A program made the translations under genes and the position numbers. From Streptomyces marincola (GTDB lineage: Bacteria; Actinomycetota; Actinomycetes; Streptomycetales; Streptomycetaceae), in NCBI RefSeq assembly GCF_020410765.1, contig NZ_CP084541.1, positions 6,006,001 through 6,070,000 on the forward strand: a DNA stretch of 64,000 nt. The letters are read 5' to 3'. Under the pieces are notes generated by a model. The model worked only from the letters and a program-made list of their open reading frames with translations, searched no databases and was not told where the DNA came from. Shown piece by piece: positions 35,515-44,316 of this stretch; position 1 is the first letter of the stretch; every line of letters begins with the position of its first letter.

Positions 35515-35541
35515 GGGGCGCCACCCTACGGCAGCCCCGTG

Positions 35542-36534
35542 TCAGCCGGGAGGCGGCGGCAGGACGGCCTGCGCCGGCGACGTGTCCTGGCGCAGGCCGC
35601 GCCACGAGGGCTGCCGCAGCCTGCCGTCCCGCGTCCAGGCCCGGAAGGCGACCTCGCCGACCAGGCGCGGCCGGCACCAGCGGGCGGTCCTGGCGTGGAC
35701 GGGCGGCACAGGACCGGCGAACGGGCTGGTGCCGCGGGCCAGCGGGGTGAGCCGCCGCAGCAGGTCGGCGAGCGCGGCTTCGGTGAAGCCGCTGCCGACG
35801 TGCCCGATGTAGCGCAGGTCCCCGGCCGCGTCGTGGGCGCCGAGCAGCAGCGAGCCGATCGTGCCGGAACGCCGTCCGGCGCCGGGCTGCCAGCCGCCGA
35901 TCACGACCTCCTGGGTCCGCACGAGCGGCCGTTTGACCCACGACCTCGACCTGCGGCCCGGCAGGTAGGGCGAGTCGAGGCGCTTGGCCATCAGTCCTTC
36001 CAGGCCGTGCCGCCGCGCGATGCCGAGGAGGTCGAGGGGGGCGATGGCGTCCGCGGTGTAGTGCGGCGGCACCGCGATCCGGCCCTCGGCGGCCGGTTCC
36101 GCCGCGGCGGCCAGGCGCAGGAGCGCCGACCGGCGTTCGGTGTAGGGGGCGCGCAGGTAGTCGGTGCCGCCCGAGCGGAGCAGGTCGAACGCGAAGTAGG
36201 TGACGCCGGGAGCCGCCCGCCCGCCGGCGGGGCGCTGCCGCCCGCGGCGCTGGAGCAGCCCGAAGTCGGGGCGGCCCGCGGGGTCGAGCGCCACGACCTC
36301 GCCGTCGAGCACGGTGGCCAGGCCGCCGAACGCGGCCGGCGGCAGACCGGTCAGCTCCGGGTAGGCGGCCGTGAGCTCGTTGCCGTTCCGGCTGGTGAGG
36401 CGGGTGGTTCCGTCCGGCGCGGCCCGCAGGCAGCAGCGGTAGCCGTCCCACTTGTACTCGTACGCCCAGGGGCCGGTGGGCAGTTCGCCCTCGACGGCCA
36501 GCATCGGGGGCACCGCCTCAGGAATCTCGTGCAT
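35542..36534 (-). CDS. ATP-dependent DNA ligase
   Basis: A 330-residue nucleotidyltransferase-fold ligase. Motif I is YEYKWDGYR, with Lys28 as the adenylated residue, followed by RLTSRNGNELT, VLDGEVVALD, YFAFDLL, GLMAKRLDSPYLPGRRSRSWVK and VVIGGWQPGAGRRSG. The C-terminal OB domain ends VGEVAFRAWTRDGRLRQPSW. It resembles the ligase domain of LigC/LigD enzymes used in non-homologous end joining. No Ku, polymerase or nuclease domain is attached or adjacent. The ATG at 36532-36534 gives the normal N-terminus. Confidence 0.88.
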   Translation of the reverse strand: MHEIPEAVPPMLAVEGELPTGPWAYEYKWDGYRCCLRAAPDGTTRLTSRNGNELTAAYPELTGLPPAAFGGLATVLDGEVVALDPAGRPDFGLLQRRGRQRPAGGRAAPGVTYFAFDLLRSGGTDYLRAPYTERRSALLRLAAAAEPAAEGRIAVPPHYTADAIAPLDLLGIARRHGLEGLMAKRLDSPYLPGRRSRSWVKRPLVRTQEVVIGGWQPGAGRRSGTIGSLLLGAHDAAGDLRYIGHVGSGFTEAALADLLRRLTPLARGTSPFAGPVPPVHARTARWCRPRLVGEVAFRAWTRDGRLRQPSWRGLRQDTSPAQAVLPPPPG

Positions 36535-36671
36535 GCGACCAGTACACGGCGCGTCCGGAATATGCACACGTACGGTAGTCGGTTCGAGTGATGTGGGAGC
36601 GCGTCCACACTGCGTGCGCCAGCGCACACGACCACTCCGCATCTGGCGATCTGCAATTTTCAAGTTACCTA

Positions 36672-36700
36672 TTGCGACCTGAACTTGGCAGTGCCATAGT
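36672..36700 (+). promoter_or_regulatory. Vegetative-type promoter candidate
   Basis: TTGCGA (36672-36677), 17 bases, CATAGT (36695-36700) in one of the few AT-rich patches of the window. It points to the 36767-37611 region. Confidence 0.45.
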
Positions 36701-36766
36701 GAAGTGGACGCGCCGCACCTGGATGAACAGGGACGCGCAGGACATCGGCAGACGAAAGGCGACAGC

Positions 36767-37132
36767 ATGGCTCTTTCCGCCACCGCGCCTTACCGGGGGA
36801 CCGTCCAGCCGCGACGTCCGGGGGGCGCCGCGGCGCCCGCGGTCCCCGGGCAGCACGCCGCGGCGCGGCGGCCTCCGAGCGGGCAGCCAGGTAAGACCGT
36901 CCGGCTGCCCGCGAACGCGGGAATCGTCGGCGCCGCGCACGTGTGCGCCCGGCGGGAGGTGACGGCACGTCACGCTCCCGCCGAGGGCAGGAGGGGAGCG
37001 GCGCCGACGATTCCCTGCGATCCGGACGGCGTGCGCGCGCGGGGCCGCGCGCTCAGCACGCTCTGGGACTCGGCCGAGCCCCGGGGAGCCGGCCACGGCG
37101 GACGCGGGGCCGAGCGGCCCCGGCGCGGCTAG
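36767..37132 (+). CDS. Uncertain reading frame, low-complexity (121 aa)
   Basis: A reading frame starting MALSATAPYRGTVQPRRPGG after AAAGG. The product is rich in Ala, Gly, Pro and Arg with two internal cysteines and no recognisable domain. The DNA in its second half contains the long nested inverted repeat at 36919-37015, so this stretch may be a structured RNA or DNA element rather than a protein gene. It ends 14 bases before the next gene. Confidence 0.25.
   Translation: MALSATAPYRGTVQPRRPGGAAAPAVPGQHAAARRPPSGQPGKTVRLPANAGIVGAAHVCARREVTARHAPAEGRRGAAPTIPCDPDGVRARGRALSTLWDSAEPRGAGHGGRGAERPRRG
36919..37015. repeat. Nested inverted repeat, cruciform-like element
   Basis: GGGAATCGTCGGCGCCGC (36919-36936) is repeated perfectly inverted at 36998-37015. 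Inside lie a second inverted pair, GGCGGGAG / CTCCCGCC, around GTGACG...CGTCAC, and a small GCACGTGTGC palindrome. Outer arms of 18 bp are well beyond chance. A promoter candidate lies about 220 bases upstream on the plus strand. Confidence 0.7.
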
Positions 37133-37146
37133 CCGGGACCCGGCCC

Positions 37147-37611
37147 GTGAACCGGCCACGCGGCAACGCCTGCCGCAGCGCTCCGGGCGCGATCCAGTCC
37201 GCCGCCCGCCCCGCCCACCTCTACCTGCCGGTCACCACGCCCGACGGCCTCGCCAGTGACGCCGTCGGCGTCTCCGAGGAGCACGGGCGCCGGATCATGG
37301 CCAGCCTGCCGCGCGCGGGCGCCGTCTTCGCCACGGGCCACCGCTGGTGGTGGGTCGTGCCGTCCGAGTCGCAGATCGGCCTCAACTGGCCCGACACCGC
37401 GCGCTACTGGGCGGGCGCCTGCCTGCCCGCGCCCGCGGGCAGGGAGCACGCCGCGAGCCGCGCCCGCACCGCGCCGCAGCTGATCCACTGGCCCGAGGAC
37501 GCGGGCCCCTACACCCACCCGATCCTGCTCTACATCGCGGTCTGCCGGCTCGCCGGCGTCTCGCCCGTCACCTCGGTCACCCCGGTGCCGAGCGGCCTCG
37601 GTCAGGGCTGA
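37147..37611 (+). CDS. Conserved-looking hypothetical protein
   Basis: A 154-residue protein from a GTG at 37147. Distinct features are AHLYLPVTTPDGLASDAVGV, SEEHGRRIMASLPRAGAVF, HRWWWVVPSESQIGLNWPD and LIHWPEDAGPYTHPILLYIA. The non-random, Trp/Tyr/His-rich composition argues for a real protein, unlike the frame before it. I cannot assign a function. Its last 35 bases overlap, tail to tail, the end of the ADP-ribosylglycohydrolase gene. Confidence 0.6.
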   Translation: MNRPRGNACRSAPGAIQSAARPAHLYLPVTTPDGLASDAVGVSEEHGRRIMASLPRAGAVFATGHRWWWVVPSESQIGLNWPDTARYWAGACLPAPAGREHAASRARTAPQLIHWPEDAGPYTHPILLYIAVCRLAGVSPVTSVTPVPSGLGQG

Positions 37612-38524
37612 CGCCGTCCACCCACGCGGGCAGCGGCTCGCGGCGCGCCAGCCACGTCGCCGGAACGCCCGCGAGCCCCGTCCGCGCCCCGACGACACCG
37701 CCGGTGATCGCGCACGTCGTGTCCACGTCCCCGAGCCCTTCCGCGGTGCACCACAGCGCGTCCACCAGGCTGTCCTGGTGCCGGGCCGCCGACCACAGGG
37801 CGAACGGCACCGTGTCCGCCGCCCGCGCGCGCCGGCCGCTGCCGAGTGCCTCGGCCGCCGCCCGCGGCGCGGTGCCCGCGGGCAGCTCGGCGGCGTGCGT
37901 GAGGCCGTCGCGCACCGCGCCCGGCGGCGTGTGCCCGGCCACCGCGTGCAGGAAGGCCGGTGCGGGCCCCGGCGCCGCCGCGGTCGCCGCGGCCCGCGCC
38001 GCCGCGACCGCGACCGCCACGGCGCCGGCCACTCCCTCGGGGTGGCAGTGCGTGATCCCGGCCGTCAACGCCGCCTGCGTGACCACGCGTTCGAGATCGT
38101 GGCGGAACCACGCGCCGAGCGGCGCCACGCGCATCGCGGCGCCGTTGCCCAGGCTGCCCTCGCCGCCGAAGAGACCGCGCGCCTCGGTGCGCCACGCCGC
38201 GGGCTCGCGCGCGAGCCGGGGCAGCAGTTCCCGCATGCCGAGCCCGTAGCCGCGTCCCGGATCGGCCGCGTACCCCTCCGCGAAGACCCGGGCCAGCCGG
38301 TCCTGCCGGATCTCACCGTCCACCCGCAGCGCACGGAACACGCCGAGCGCCATCGCGGTGTCGTCGGTCCACGGCCAGGTCAGGTCCGGCGGCGTGCGGC
38401 GGGCCCGGATGGCCGCTCGGGCCGCTCCCGGCACGCGGGCCAGGGGGAACCACCGCTCGCCGAACGCGTCCCCGAGGGCGAGTCCGTGCAGGCTGTCGCG
38501 GGCCGCTGCCCCGCTGCTCCTCAT
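37577..38524 (-). CDS. ADP-ribosylglycohydrolase family protein
   Basis: A 315-residue all-helical hydrolase of the DraG/ARH family. It has GLALGDAFGERWFP, the metal motif TWPWTDDTAMALGVF, GSLGNGAAMRVAPLG, and the second metal motif GDVDTTCAITGGVVGA. These coordinate two Mg2+ ions that cleave ADP-ribosyl bonds from protein or small molecules. All the key aspartates are present. It is separated by 70 bases from the siderophore-interacting gene on the same strand. Confidence 0.88.
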   Translation of the reverse strand: MRSSGAAARDSLHGLALGDAFGERWFPLARVPGAARAAIRARRTPPDLTWPWTDDTAMALGVFRALRVDGEIRQDRLARVFAEGYAADPGRGYGLGMRELLPRLAREPAAWRTEARGLFGGEGSLGNGAAMRVAPLGAWFRHDLERVVTQAALTAGITHCHPEGVAGAVAVAVAAARAAATAAAPGPAPAFLHAVAGHTPPGAVRDGLTHAAELPAGTAPRAAAEALGSGRRARAADTVPFALWSAARHQDSLVDALWCTAEGLGDVDTTCAITGGVVGARTGLAGVPATWLARREPLPAWVDGVSPDRGRSAPG

Positions 38525-38594
38525 GCCGCACCATGCTGCCCGCTGCGCCCCGGCGCGGCCACCGGCGCGCGCCGACCCGGCCGGGCGCGCCGGC

Positions 38595-39446
38595 TCACTC
38601 CGGGGCGCCGGCGCTCTCCTGCTCCTGCTCGACCTGCCGGTTCCACTCGGCCTTGCCCGCCTGCCAGCCGTCCTCGTCGTGGCCGCGCCGCCAGTAGCCG
38701 GAGATCGACAACCGCTCGCGCGGCACCCCGTGGTCCACCCGCAGGTACCGGCGCAGCTCCTTCACGAAGTGCGCCTCGCCGTGCACGAACGCCTGAACGG
38801 CGCCCGGCGGGAACTCGGCCGCGGTCACCGCCGCCACCAGCGCCCGGCCCACCGGGCCCTCGCCCCGGTGCAGCCACACGACCTCGGCGTCGCCCGGGGT
38901 GTCGAGCTTCTGCTCCTCCTCGGGCCCGGCCACCTCGACGAACACCCGGGCCCGCGCCCCGGCGGGCATCGCGGCGAGGGCGGTGGAGATCGCGGGCAGC
39001 GCGCTCTCGTCGCCCGCCAGCAGGTGCCAGTCGGCGGACGGGTCGGGCGCGTAGGCGCCGCCGGGGCCGAGGAAGAAGATCTCGTCCCCCGGCCGCGCGG
39101 ACGCCGCCCAGGGCCCGGCGAGGCCGGTGTCCCCGTGGTGCACGAAGTCGATCGTCAGCTCGGGCGTGCGCGGGTCCCAGTCGCGCACCGTGTACGTCCT
39201 GGTCCTCGGCCACTGCTCGCGCGGCAGGTCGCGGCGGATGGCCGCCACGTCGAACGGCTCGGGGTAGGCGACCCCCGGCGCGGGGAACAGCAGCTTCACG
39301 TAGCTGTCGGTGTACGGGCCGGTGGCGAAGGAACGCAGCGTCTCGCCGCCGAACACGACCCGGATGGTGTGCGGCGTGAGGCGTTCGGTGCGCAGGACCA
39401 GCGCGCGGTGCTGTGTGGGGGGCTTGCGGGTGGGACGGTCGGACAA
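38595..39446 (-). CDS. Siderophore-interacting FAD-binding protein (ViuB/SIP family)
   Basis: A 283-residue ferric-siderophore reductase of the SIP family. The FAD-binding barrel has RTRTYTVRDWDPRTPELTIDF and GPGGAYAPD. The NAD(P)-like domain has WHLLAGDESALPAISTAL and VQAFVHGEAHFVKELRRYL. The C-terminus has SISGYWRRGHDEDGWQAGKA. It would release iron in the cytosol. Upstream lies an unusual array of CTGCAC repeats (gene strand). I did not find a convincing DmdR/IdeR iron box. Confidence 0.88.
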   Translation of the reverse strand: MSDRPTRKPPTQHRALVLRTERLTPHTIRVVFGGETLRSFATGPYTDSYVKLLFPAPGVAYPEPFDVAAIRRDLPREQWPRTRTYTVRDWDPRTPELTIDFVHHGDTGLAGPWAASARPGDEIFFLGPGGAYAPDPSADWHLLAGDESALPAISTALAAMPAGARARVFVEVAGPEEEQKLDTPGDAEVVWLHRGEGPVGRALVAAVTAAEFPPGAVQAFVHGEAHFVKELRRYLRVDHGVPRERLSISGYWRRGHDEDGWQAGKAEWNRQVEQEQESAGAPE

Positions 39447-39466
39447 CGCGCGCTCCTCGCTCGGTC

Positions 39467-39508
39467 GTGCAGTGGTGCAGGCGGGTGCAGGTGGTGCAGG
39501 CGGTGCAG
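39467..39508 (+). repeat. Five GTGCAG direct repeats, period about 9 bases
   Basis: GTGCAG starts at 39467, 39475, 39485, 39494 and 39503, within GGTGCAGGY context. The array lies 21-62 bases upstream of the siderophore-interacting gene (read as CTGCAC on its strand). Confidence 0.7.
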
Positions 39509-39542
39509 TGGTGCCGATGGTGCGTGTGGTGCCAGCGTCGCG

Positions 39543-39558
39543 CTCGGCGCGCGCCGAG
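39543..39558. repeat. 16-bp perfect palindrome
   Basis: CTCGGCGCGCGCCGAG, about 100 bases upstream of the siderophore-interacting gene. It could be an operator or a chance GC palindrome. Confidence 0.35.
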
Positions 39559-39569
39559 GCAAATCAACT

Positions 39570-39609
39570 CCGGCCCGCGCCCCTGGGAAGCGCAGGGGGC
39601 GCGGGCCGG
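39570..39609 (-). terminator. Hairpin terminator for the S1 protease gene
   Basis: CCGGCCCGCGCCCCTG (39570-39585) pairs with CAGGGGGCGCGGGCCGG (39593-39609) with one bulged G and a 7-base loop, about 110 bases after the protease stop. Confidence 0.55.
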
Positions 39610-39715
39610 GGGTGGCGCTCCGTGCCGTCCGCCTACGCTCCGTGCTGTCCTCCCGGGCGCCGGGCGCGGGCCGCACGCGGGGCCGCACAGGCGTCCGGGA
39701 GGCCGCGCGGGAGAC

Positions 39716-40630
39716 TCACAGCAGGGTGAGTCCGTAGGCTCCGAGGACCTCGCCGATGGGCTGGTAGAACGTGATGCCGCCGGCCGCGCAGTCGCCGATG
39801 CCGCCCGAGACGGTCCCGAGGGCCCTGGAGCCGACGAAGACCGGCGCTCCGCTGTCACCGGGCTGGGTGCAGACGTTGACGCGTCCGAGACCGCTGACGA
39901 TGTTGCCGCCGTAGTTGACGCTCTGGTTGAGCGCGAGGACCGCCCCCGAGCGGCAGCCGCTCGGGGCGGCGACCTGGACCCGGCTGCCGATGGTCCCGTC
40001 GGCCGGCCCCGTGATGTCGACGCTCGTGCCGTCGCAGTTCACGGTGCCAGGCCTGGGCACGGCCGGGTTGGTGTACCGGACGACGCCGTAGTCGTTGCCG
40101 GGGAAGCTGGTGCCCGCGGTCGTGCCGACGGGCACCGTCAGCCCCGGGTCCGTGTACCAGGTCGGGTTGCCCTCGGTGCAGTGCCCCGCGGTGACGAAGA
40201 AGTCGGCCGAGCCCGAGGTGACGTTGAACCCGGCGGCGCAGCGCTGCCCGCCGGGGGCGTACACGGGGTCACCGCCCTGGAGGTGCGGCCGGAAGCGGCC
40301 GGGCACGCGTTCGATGTCCAGCGCTCCGGCGAGCGGGCCCGCGGTCCGCAGCACGTGGTCGAGTTCGCTGCCGGTGACCGTCGCGTCGGCCGTGACCCGT
40401 ACGGTGCCGGCGGCCGGGTCCAGGCCCCAGGCGGTCCCCGGCACGCCGGCCGCGCGCACCGCGTCGTGGGCCGCGGCCAGCTCGGCGGCGGAGAACGCGG
40501 CACGCGGCTCCGCCCCGGTGGCCGCGGGCGCCAGCAGGCCGACCGACGCGAGCAGGCCGGCCACGAGGGCGCCGGCCCGGCCGCCGCGGCCCGCGCCGGT
40601 TCGGAGAAGGGAGAAGAGGTGTCTGATCAC
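39716..40630 (-). CDS. Secreted S1 serine protease (streptogrisin-like)
   Basis: A 304-residue secreted protease precursor. It has a Sec signal peptide (basic start, then ALVAGLLASVGLLAPAATGA), a short propeptide (about residues 41-118) and a chymotrypsin-fold mature domain. The catalytic triad is His150 (FVTAGHC), Asp180 (GNDYGVV) and Ser260 (QPGDSGAPV). Six cysteines could form three disulphides (residues 131/151, 199/226 and 254/288 are plausible pairs). The GTG start at 40628-40630 follows GGCGGAG. The propeptide is shorter than in alpha-lytic protease. Confidence 0.9.
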   Translation of the reverse strand: MIRHLFSLLRTGAGRGGRAGALVAGLLASVGLLAPAATGAEPRAAFSAAELAAAHDAVRAAGVPGTAWGLDPAAGTVRVTADATVTGSELDHVLRTAGPLAGALDIERVPGRFRPHLQGGDPVYAPGGQRCAAGFNVTSGSADFFVTAGHCTEGNPTWYTDPGLTVPVGTTAGTSFPGNDYGVVRYTNPAVPRPGTVNCDGTSVDITGPADGTIGSRVQVAAPSGCRSGAVLALNQSVNYGGNIVSGLGRVNVCTQPGDSGAPVFVGSRALGTVSGGIGDCAAGGITFYQPIGEVLGAYGLTLL

Positions 40631-40915
40631 GGTGTGCTCCGCCTCATTTATGGCATGCGCCTGACAGATCCGATGCCGGGGAGTCTTCCGGGCGTCCGCG
40701 GTCCTGCCAAGCGCGCTTTCCGGTCACCGGGCGGGCCGCCGCTCCCGTGCCAGGGTGGTCACTGTGTCCAGTCGAGCGCGCGGAAGTCGCGCGATGATGG
40801 GCAGTAAGGTCAGCGTTGACTGGTCCACTTGCGCAGGTCATCCCTTCTCCGGTGTCCTGGTTGCACAGCACCGTTGTGCGTCAGCGTCGCCGTCACGGAA
40901 GCGAGGAAGCCGATC

Positions 40916-42121
40916 GTGGACTCTGAAGTGACCCTCACCGGCCAGGAGCGGCTGGCCGACCTCGACCCGGAGCAGCTCCACCGGCTCGTCGGCCTCGTGG
41001 CCCACGACCCGGCCGCCGACCCGTTCCCCGTCTCCGGCTGGGACGCCGTCGTGTGGTCGGTCGGCAACGCCACCCAGGCCGCGCTGTTCTACCAGGTGGT
41101 CTTCGGCATGGAGCTGGTCGCCTACTCCGGACCCGAGACCGGCAACCGCGACCACCACGCCTACGTGCTGCGCTCGGGCGCGGTGCGGTTCGTCCTCAAG
41201 GGCGGCACCGACCCCGCCGGCCCGCTGCTCGACCACCACAGGCGCCACGGCGACGGCGTCGTCGACATCGCCCTCGAAGTGCCGGACGTCGACCGCTGCG
41301 TCGACCACGCGCGCGCCCAGGGCGCCACGGTGCTCCAGGAGCCGCACGACCTCACCGACGAGCACGGGACCGTCCGCGTCGCGGCCATCGCGGCCTACGG
41401 CGACACCCGGCACAGCCTGGTCGACCGCTCCCGCTACGACGGGCCCTACCTGCCCGGATACGTCGAACGCCGGTCGGGCTACGTCAAGCCGGCCGGTGAG
41501 CCGCGCCGGCTCTTCCAGGCGCTGGACCACGTCGTCGGCAACGTCGAACTCGGCCGCATGGACGAGTGGGTCGCGTTCTACAACCGGGTCATGGGCTTCA
41601 CCAACATGGCGGAGTTCGTGGGGGAGGACATCGCCACCGAGTACTCCGCGCTGATGAGCAAGGTGGTCGCCAACGGCAACCACCGGGTCAAGTTCCCGCT
41701 GAACGAGCCGGCCCCCGGCAAGAAGCGGTCACAGATCGACGAGTTCCTTGAGTTCTACGGCGGCCCGGGCCCCCAGCACCTCGCGCTGGCCACCGGGGAC
41801 ATCCTCGCCACCGTCGACGCGCTGCGCGCCAAGGGCGTGGAGTTCCTCGACACCCCCGACTCCTACTACTCCGACCCCGCGCTGCGCGCCCGCATCGGCG
41901 AAGTCCGCGTGCCGATCGAGGAGCTGCGCTCGCGCGGCATCCTCGTCGACCGCGACGAGGACGGCTACCTGCTCCAGATCTTCACCAAGCCCATCGGCGA
42001 CCGGCCCACGGTCTTCTTCGAGTTCATCGAGCGCCACGGTTCACTCGGCTTCGGCAAGGGCAACTTCAAGGCGCTGTTCGAGGCCATCGAGCGCGAGCAG
42101 GCCAGGCGCGGCAACTTCTGA
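40916..42121 (+). CDS. hppD: 4-hydroxyphenylpyruvate dioxygenase
   Basis: A 401-residue Fe(II) dioxygenase converting 4-hydroxyphenylpyruvate to homogentisate in tyrosine catabolism. It has two VOC-fold halves. The iron ligands are His in ALDHVVGNVELG, His in GPGPQHLALAT and Glu in FFEFIERHGSLGFG. The C-terminal GNFKALFEAIEREQ is the closing helix. The start is the GTG at 40916 after GAGGAAG, giving MDSEVTLTGQERL. It is followed by fumarylacetoacetase, with a hairpin between them. Confidence 0.94.
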   Translation: MDSEVTLTGQERLADLDPEQLHRLVGLVAHDPAADPFPVSGWDAVVWSVGNATQAALFYQVVFGMELVAYSGPETGNRDHHAYVLRSGAVRFVLKGGTDPAGPLLDHHRRHGDGVVDIALEVPDVDRCVDHARAQGATVLQEPHDLTDEHGTVRVAAIAAYGDTRHSLVDRSRYDGPYLPGYVERRSGYVKPAGEPRRLFQALDHVVGNVELGRMDEWVAFYNRVMGFTNMAEFVGEDIATEYSALMSKVVANGNHRVKFPLNEPAPGKKRSQIDEFLEFYGGPGPQHLALATGDILATVDALRAKGVEFLDTPDSYYSDPALRARIGEVRVPIEELRSRGILVDRDEDGYLLQIFTKPIGDRPTVFFEFIERHGSLGFGKGNFKALFEAIEREQARRGNF

Positions 42122-42133
42122 CCCGCGCCCCCG

Positions 42134-42176
42134 CCGCGCCCGCCCGCCCGACCGCCACCGGAACGGGCGGGCGCGG
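42134..42176 (+). terminator. Hairpin between hppD and fahA
   Basis: CCGCGCCCGCCCG (42134-42146) and CGGGCGGGCGCGG (42164-42176) form a 13-bp stem with a 17-base loop. It may terminate or attenuate readthrough into fahA. Confidence 0.5.
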
Positions 42177-42224
42177 CGCGGCCCCGGCGCCGCCCCGACC
42201 CCGCCCCCGACCGGAAGGCCGTTC

Positions 42225-43475
<1,251 letters not shown>

Positions 43476-43806
43476 GCCGCGCCGGGCGTCCCCGGCGCGC
43501 GACCGCCCCGGAAGCGGACGCACGTGCGGCGGCGTATCCGGACAGGAGTCCGAACGCGCGCCCGGCGCGCGCTGCGCACGTGCGGCCCCACCAGCGAAAG
43601 CCCGCGCGGCCCGGTCCCCTCGCGGCGAGCCGCGAGCGCCCGCCGCGGACCCTGTCCTTTCCGCGGGGCGGCCCCGCCGGGTATGTTGCAGGGACCGGTG
43701 TGGCGGTGCCACGGCCTGCCGCACCGGTGCACGGAGCGGGCGTCCGTCCGCCCGCCCGCCGGGAACGGGTCCCGGCGGGCCGCTACATGTGATTTGTGGG
43801 GTGTTG
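43476..43806. other. Intergenic leader region of the cold-shock gene
   Basis: 331 bases without a gene. It holds a small hairpin GCGGGGCGGCCCCGC (43663-43677), a GGGTAT hexamer at 43679-43684 without a matching -35 at 14-16 bases, and a strong hairpin CCCGCCGGG / CCCGGCGGG at 43755-43779. The last 25 bases before the start are unusually AT-rich. Confidence 0.5.
43755..43779 (+). promoter_or_regulatory. Hairpin in the 5' leader of the cold-shock gene
   Basis: CCCGCCGGG (43755-43763) and CCCGGCGGG (43771-43779), 7-base loop, ending 27 bases before the ATG and just upstream of the GGGGTG ribosome site. It could be part of a temperature-sensitive leader. Confidence 0.4.
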
Positions 43807-44214
43807 ATGGTTACGGGAAAGGTCGTGCGGTTCGACGAGCTCAAGGGCTATGGGTTCGTGGCGCCGGACACCGGGGGCGAGGATGTGTTCATCCACGTCA
43901 ACGACCTGGAATTCGACAAGCGTCTGCTGGGGCCTGGCATGGTGGTCCGGTTCGATGTGGAGGAGGGGGACCGCGGCCTCAAGGCCAGCAACGTCCAGCT
44001 CCAGGAAGGCGGCGACCGCCCGGCGGCGCCGCGCGGCTCCTCGGGCGTCTCGGCGGGCGAGGAGCTGTGCGACGTGCTGTCCGTCCGCGAGTTCGTCGAG
44101 GAGATCACCGAGGCCCTGCTCCAGGCCGCGCCCGGCGCGACCTCGGAACAGATCCTCCAGATCAGGCAGCGGCTCATCCAGGTCGCCCACTCGCACGGCT
44201 GGGTCGACTCCTGA
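43807..44214 (+). CDS. Cold-shock domain protein with C-terminal extension
   Basis: A 135-residue protein. The first 68 residues are a CSD: VTGKVVRFDELKGYGFVAPD carries RNP1-like KGYGF and DVFIHVNDLEF carries RNP2-like VFIHV. The remaining 65 residues, acidic and helical (EELCDVLSVREFVEEITEAL, EQILQIRQRLIQVAHSHGWV), are an addition seen in larger actinobacterial CSD proteins. The CSD binds single-stranded nucleic acid; the extension may mediate dimerisation. I chose the ATG at 43807 rather than 43789, as it gives the standard MVTGKVVRF start. Confidence 0.88.
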   Translation: MVTGKVVRFDELKGYGFVAPDTGGEDVFIHVNDLEFDKRLLGPGMVVRFDVEEGDRGLKASNVQLQEGGDRPAAPRGSSGVSAGEELCDVLSVREFVEEITEALLQAAPGATSEQILQIRQRLIQVAHSHGWVDS

Positions 44215-44265
44215 CCTGTGACCCGGCGGCCGGCCACGGCCGCCGCGCGCCCGCGTGAGAACGCC

Positions 44266-44300
44266 ACGGCGCCGCCCCCGGTCCCCGGGAGCGGCGCCGT
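44266..44300. terminator. Bidirectional hairpin terminator
   Basis: ACGGCGCCGC (44266-44275) and GCGGCGCCGT (44291-44300), a 10-bp stem between the convergent cold-shock and phosphatase genes. The plus-strand copy is followed by CGCCGTTTCCC. Confidence 0.55.
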
Positions 44301-44316
44301 CGCCGTTTCCCGCGGC

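Noticed and set aside
36919..37015. Inverted repeat considered as the ends of an insertion sequence
   Set aside because: Only 61 bases lie between the arms, no transposase frame is present and I see no clear target duplication. A miniature element cannot be ruled out, so it is kept as a structural finding only.
39467..39508. Short direct repeats considered as a CRISPR array
   Set aside because: The repeat is only 6-9 bases with 2-4 base spacers and no cas genes; it is a simple tandem array.
43679..43684. GGGTAT considered as a SigB/F -10 box for the cold-shock gene
   Set aside because: No GNNT tetramer occurs 14-16 bases upstream, unlike the five accepted sites.
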